This document shows positions 4,931 to 5,821 of a stretch of DNA of 5,821 bases, in pieces (positions within the stretch are counted from its first letter, which is position 1; each line of letters starts with the position of its first letter). Under the pieces are notes generated by a model. The model did no database searches. It was not told the DNA's origin and saw only the letters and a program-made list of their open reading frames with translations. The translations under genes were made by a program, and so were the position numbers. Source of the stretch: Candidatus Zixiibacteriota bacterium (GTDB taxonomy: Bacteria > Zixibacteria > MSB-5A5 > GN15 > FEB-12); assembly GCA_016213305.1 (NCBI GenBank), contig JACRAV010000325.1:1-5821 (forward strand). Reading direction: 5' to 3'.

Positions 4931-5821
4931 ATGACCCCGCAGTATTCAGACGTTTCCCCACTGTCGATGACCGCCCTGGTGGCGGCCTTTGGTCCTAATC
5001 TGGAATTTGGCAAGGACCTCTCTACCATGACCAGCTACCGGACCGGGGGCAGAGCCAAGTACTTTATCTCAGCCACCAACGCCGATGAAATCTCCCGTGG
5101 CACGCAGGTAGCCCGACGGCTCGGCATTCCGTGCTATATCATCGGGGGCGGCTCGAATCTGCTGATCTCCGACGCCGGCTTTGACGGGCTGATCATCAAG
5201 GTTGACGTCACCGGTCTGCGTCTCACCGACCCGACCACCATCGAGTGTGGCGCGGGCGAGGAGTTGTCGGCGCTGGTCGATTTCGCGACTCAGAATGGTT
5301 TGACCGGACTTGAGTTTGCCGCCGGAATCTGGGGATCGGTCGGCGGCGCGATTTACGGCAACGCCGGCGCCTACGGCGGCGAGATCGGCCCGATCATGAA
5401 GTCGGCAATCATTGTTAGCACCGAAGGGGTGGTCAAAGAGATCGCTCCCGATTATTGCCGCTTCGCCTACCGAGACTCGTACCTCAAAGTGACCCATGAA
5501 GTGGTGGTCACCGCCAGGTTCGGGCTGGCGAAAGGTGAAAAATCTGCGGTTGAGTCTCGGGTGAAAGAAATCCTCGCCTCTCGCGAGCAGAAACATCCCA
5601 GCGAACTGACTGCCGGCTGTTTCTTCAAGAACATCCCCGATCCCAAGGAGCCGTACGGCAAGCTCCCGGCCGGACGACTGCTCGAACAGATCGGCGCTAA
5701 AGACCTGTCGGTCGGTGGCGCAAAAGTGTACGAAAAGCATGCCAATATCATTATCAATACCGGCCGGGCGACGTCGCAGGATATTCGCAAACTGGCCGAT
5801 ATCATGAAACAGCGTGTGAAA
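4931..5821 (+). CDS. murB: UDP-N-acetylenolpyruvoylglucosamine reductase MurB, 3'-truncated by the window edge
   Basis: MurB is the cytoplasmic flavoenzyme that uses NADPH to reduce UDP-GlcNAc-enolpyruvate to UDP-N-acetylmuramic acid, the second committed step of peptidoglycan synthesis. The frame is open for 297 codons to the last base. FAD-binding motifs are clear: TSYRTGGRAKYF (34-45), IIGGGSNLLISDAGFDG (70-86) and GLEFAAGIWGSVGGAIYGNA (126-145). Catalytic-site blocks follow: RFAYRDSYLK (177-186, Tyr180/Arg181) and AGCFFKNIP (228-236), where Cys230 replaces the usual proton-donating Ser. The later block PAGRLLEQIGAK (246-257) and KHANIIIN (269-276) is typical of type II (Bacillus/Staphylococcus-like) MurB. 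The missing end should be short and carry the final catalytic Glu. Trp134 sits where GIPG is normal. ATG 4931 is chosen because it follows the promoter directly and gives the normal N-terminal length; ATG 4967 is a possible alternative. The ribosome binding site is weak (GAG at 4921-4923). Confidence 0.96.
   Translation, partial: MTPQYSDVSPLSMTALVAAFGPNLEFGKDLSTMTSYRTGGRAKYFISATNADEISRGTQVARRLGIPCYIIGGGSNLLISDAGFDGLIIKVDVTGLRLTDPTTIECGAGEELSALVDFATQNGLTGLEFAAGIWGSVGGAIYGNAGAYGGEIGPIMKSAIIVSTEGVVKEIAPDYCRFAYRDSYLKVTHEVVVTARFGLAKGEKSAVESRVKEILASREQKHPSELTAGCFFKNIPDPKEPYGKLPAGRLLEQIGAKDLSVGGAKVYEKHANIIINTGRATSQDIRKLADIMKQRVK

Noticed and set aside
5069..5740. 223-codon open frame on the - strand inside murB
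   Set aside because: Antisense shadow of a clearly conserved murB reading frame; no domain pattern and no start signals.
1..5821. Mobile element, CRISPR array, toxin-antitoxin, defence or phage cassette
   Set aside because: No transposase, integrase, direct repeat array or paired small toxin/antitoxin genes are visible; the window is filled by recognisable housekeeping and transport genes.

Overview
The window is an ordinary chromosomal segment with all genes on the + strand. It looks like a GC-rich, Gram-negative (diderm) bacterium: it carries a TonB-dependent outer-membrane receptor and a peptidoglycan precursor enzyme (MurB). The DUF1844 protein next to recG, the poor Shine-Dalgarno sites and a TTGACT/TATATT promoter would suit a deep-branching or candidate phylum (for example a Zixibacteria-, Acidobacteria- or Deltaproteobacteria-like lineage). 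That placement is a guess from style, not a demonstrated assignment.

Layout. (1) 2-1813: 3' part of a TonB-dependent receptor gene; its signal peptide and TonB box lie upstream of the window. It closes with a strong intrinsic terminator at 1832-1858. (2) 1860-1923: short AT-rich intergenic region with two small palindromes and a possible -10 element. (3) 1924-2358: a small cytosolic protein with a predicted alpha/beta STAS-like (SpoIIAA-like) fold, function unknown. (4) 2423-4507: complete recG (GTG start), with all helicase motifs intact. (5) 4539-4871: complete DUF1844 protein, 31 nt after recG and probably co-transcribed with it; a 12-codon mini-ORF exactly bridges the recG stop and the DUF1844 start through two ATGA overlaps. 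(6) 4888-4915: the best promoter in the window. (7) 4931 to the window end: murB, truncated at its 3' end.

The genes do not form one pathway. The receptor is a separate transcription unit for outer-membrane uptake. The STAS-like gene, recG (DNA repair and fork remodelling) and the DUF1844 gene probably form a loose housekeeping cluster. murB (cell-wall synthesis) starts again from its own promoter. I found no rRNA, tRNA, CRISPR array, insertion sequence, integrase or phage gene, and no convincing undescribed system. The findings are modest: a mini-ORF that may couple translation, an almost leaderless murB promoter, a natural Cys at the MurB catalytic Ser position plus a Pro-to-Trp change in a glycine-rich loop, a recurring ATTGACT motif before three gene starts, and an unassigned STAS-like protein.
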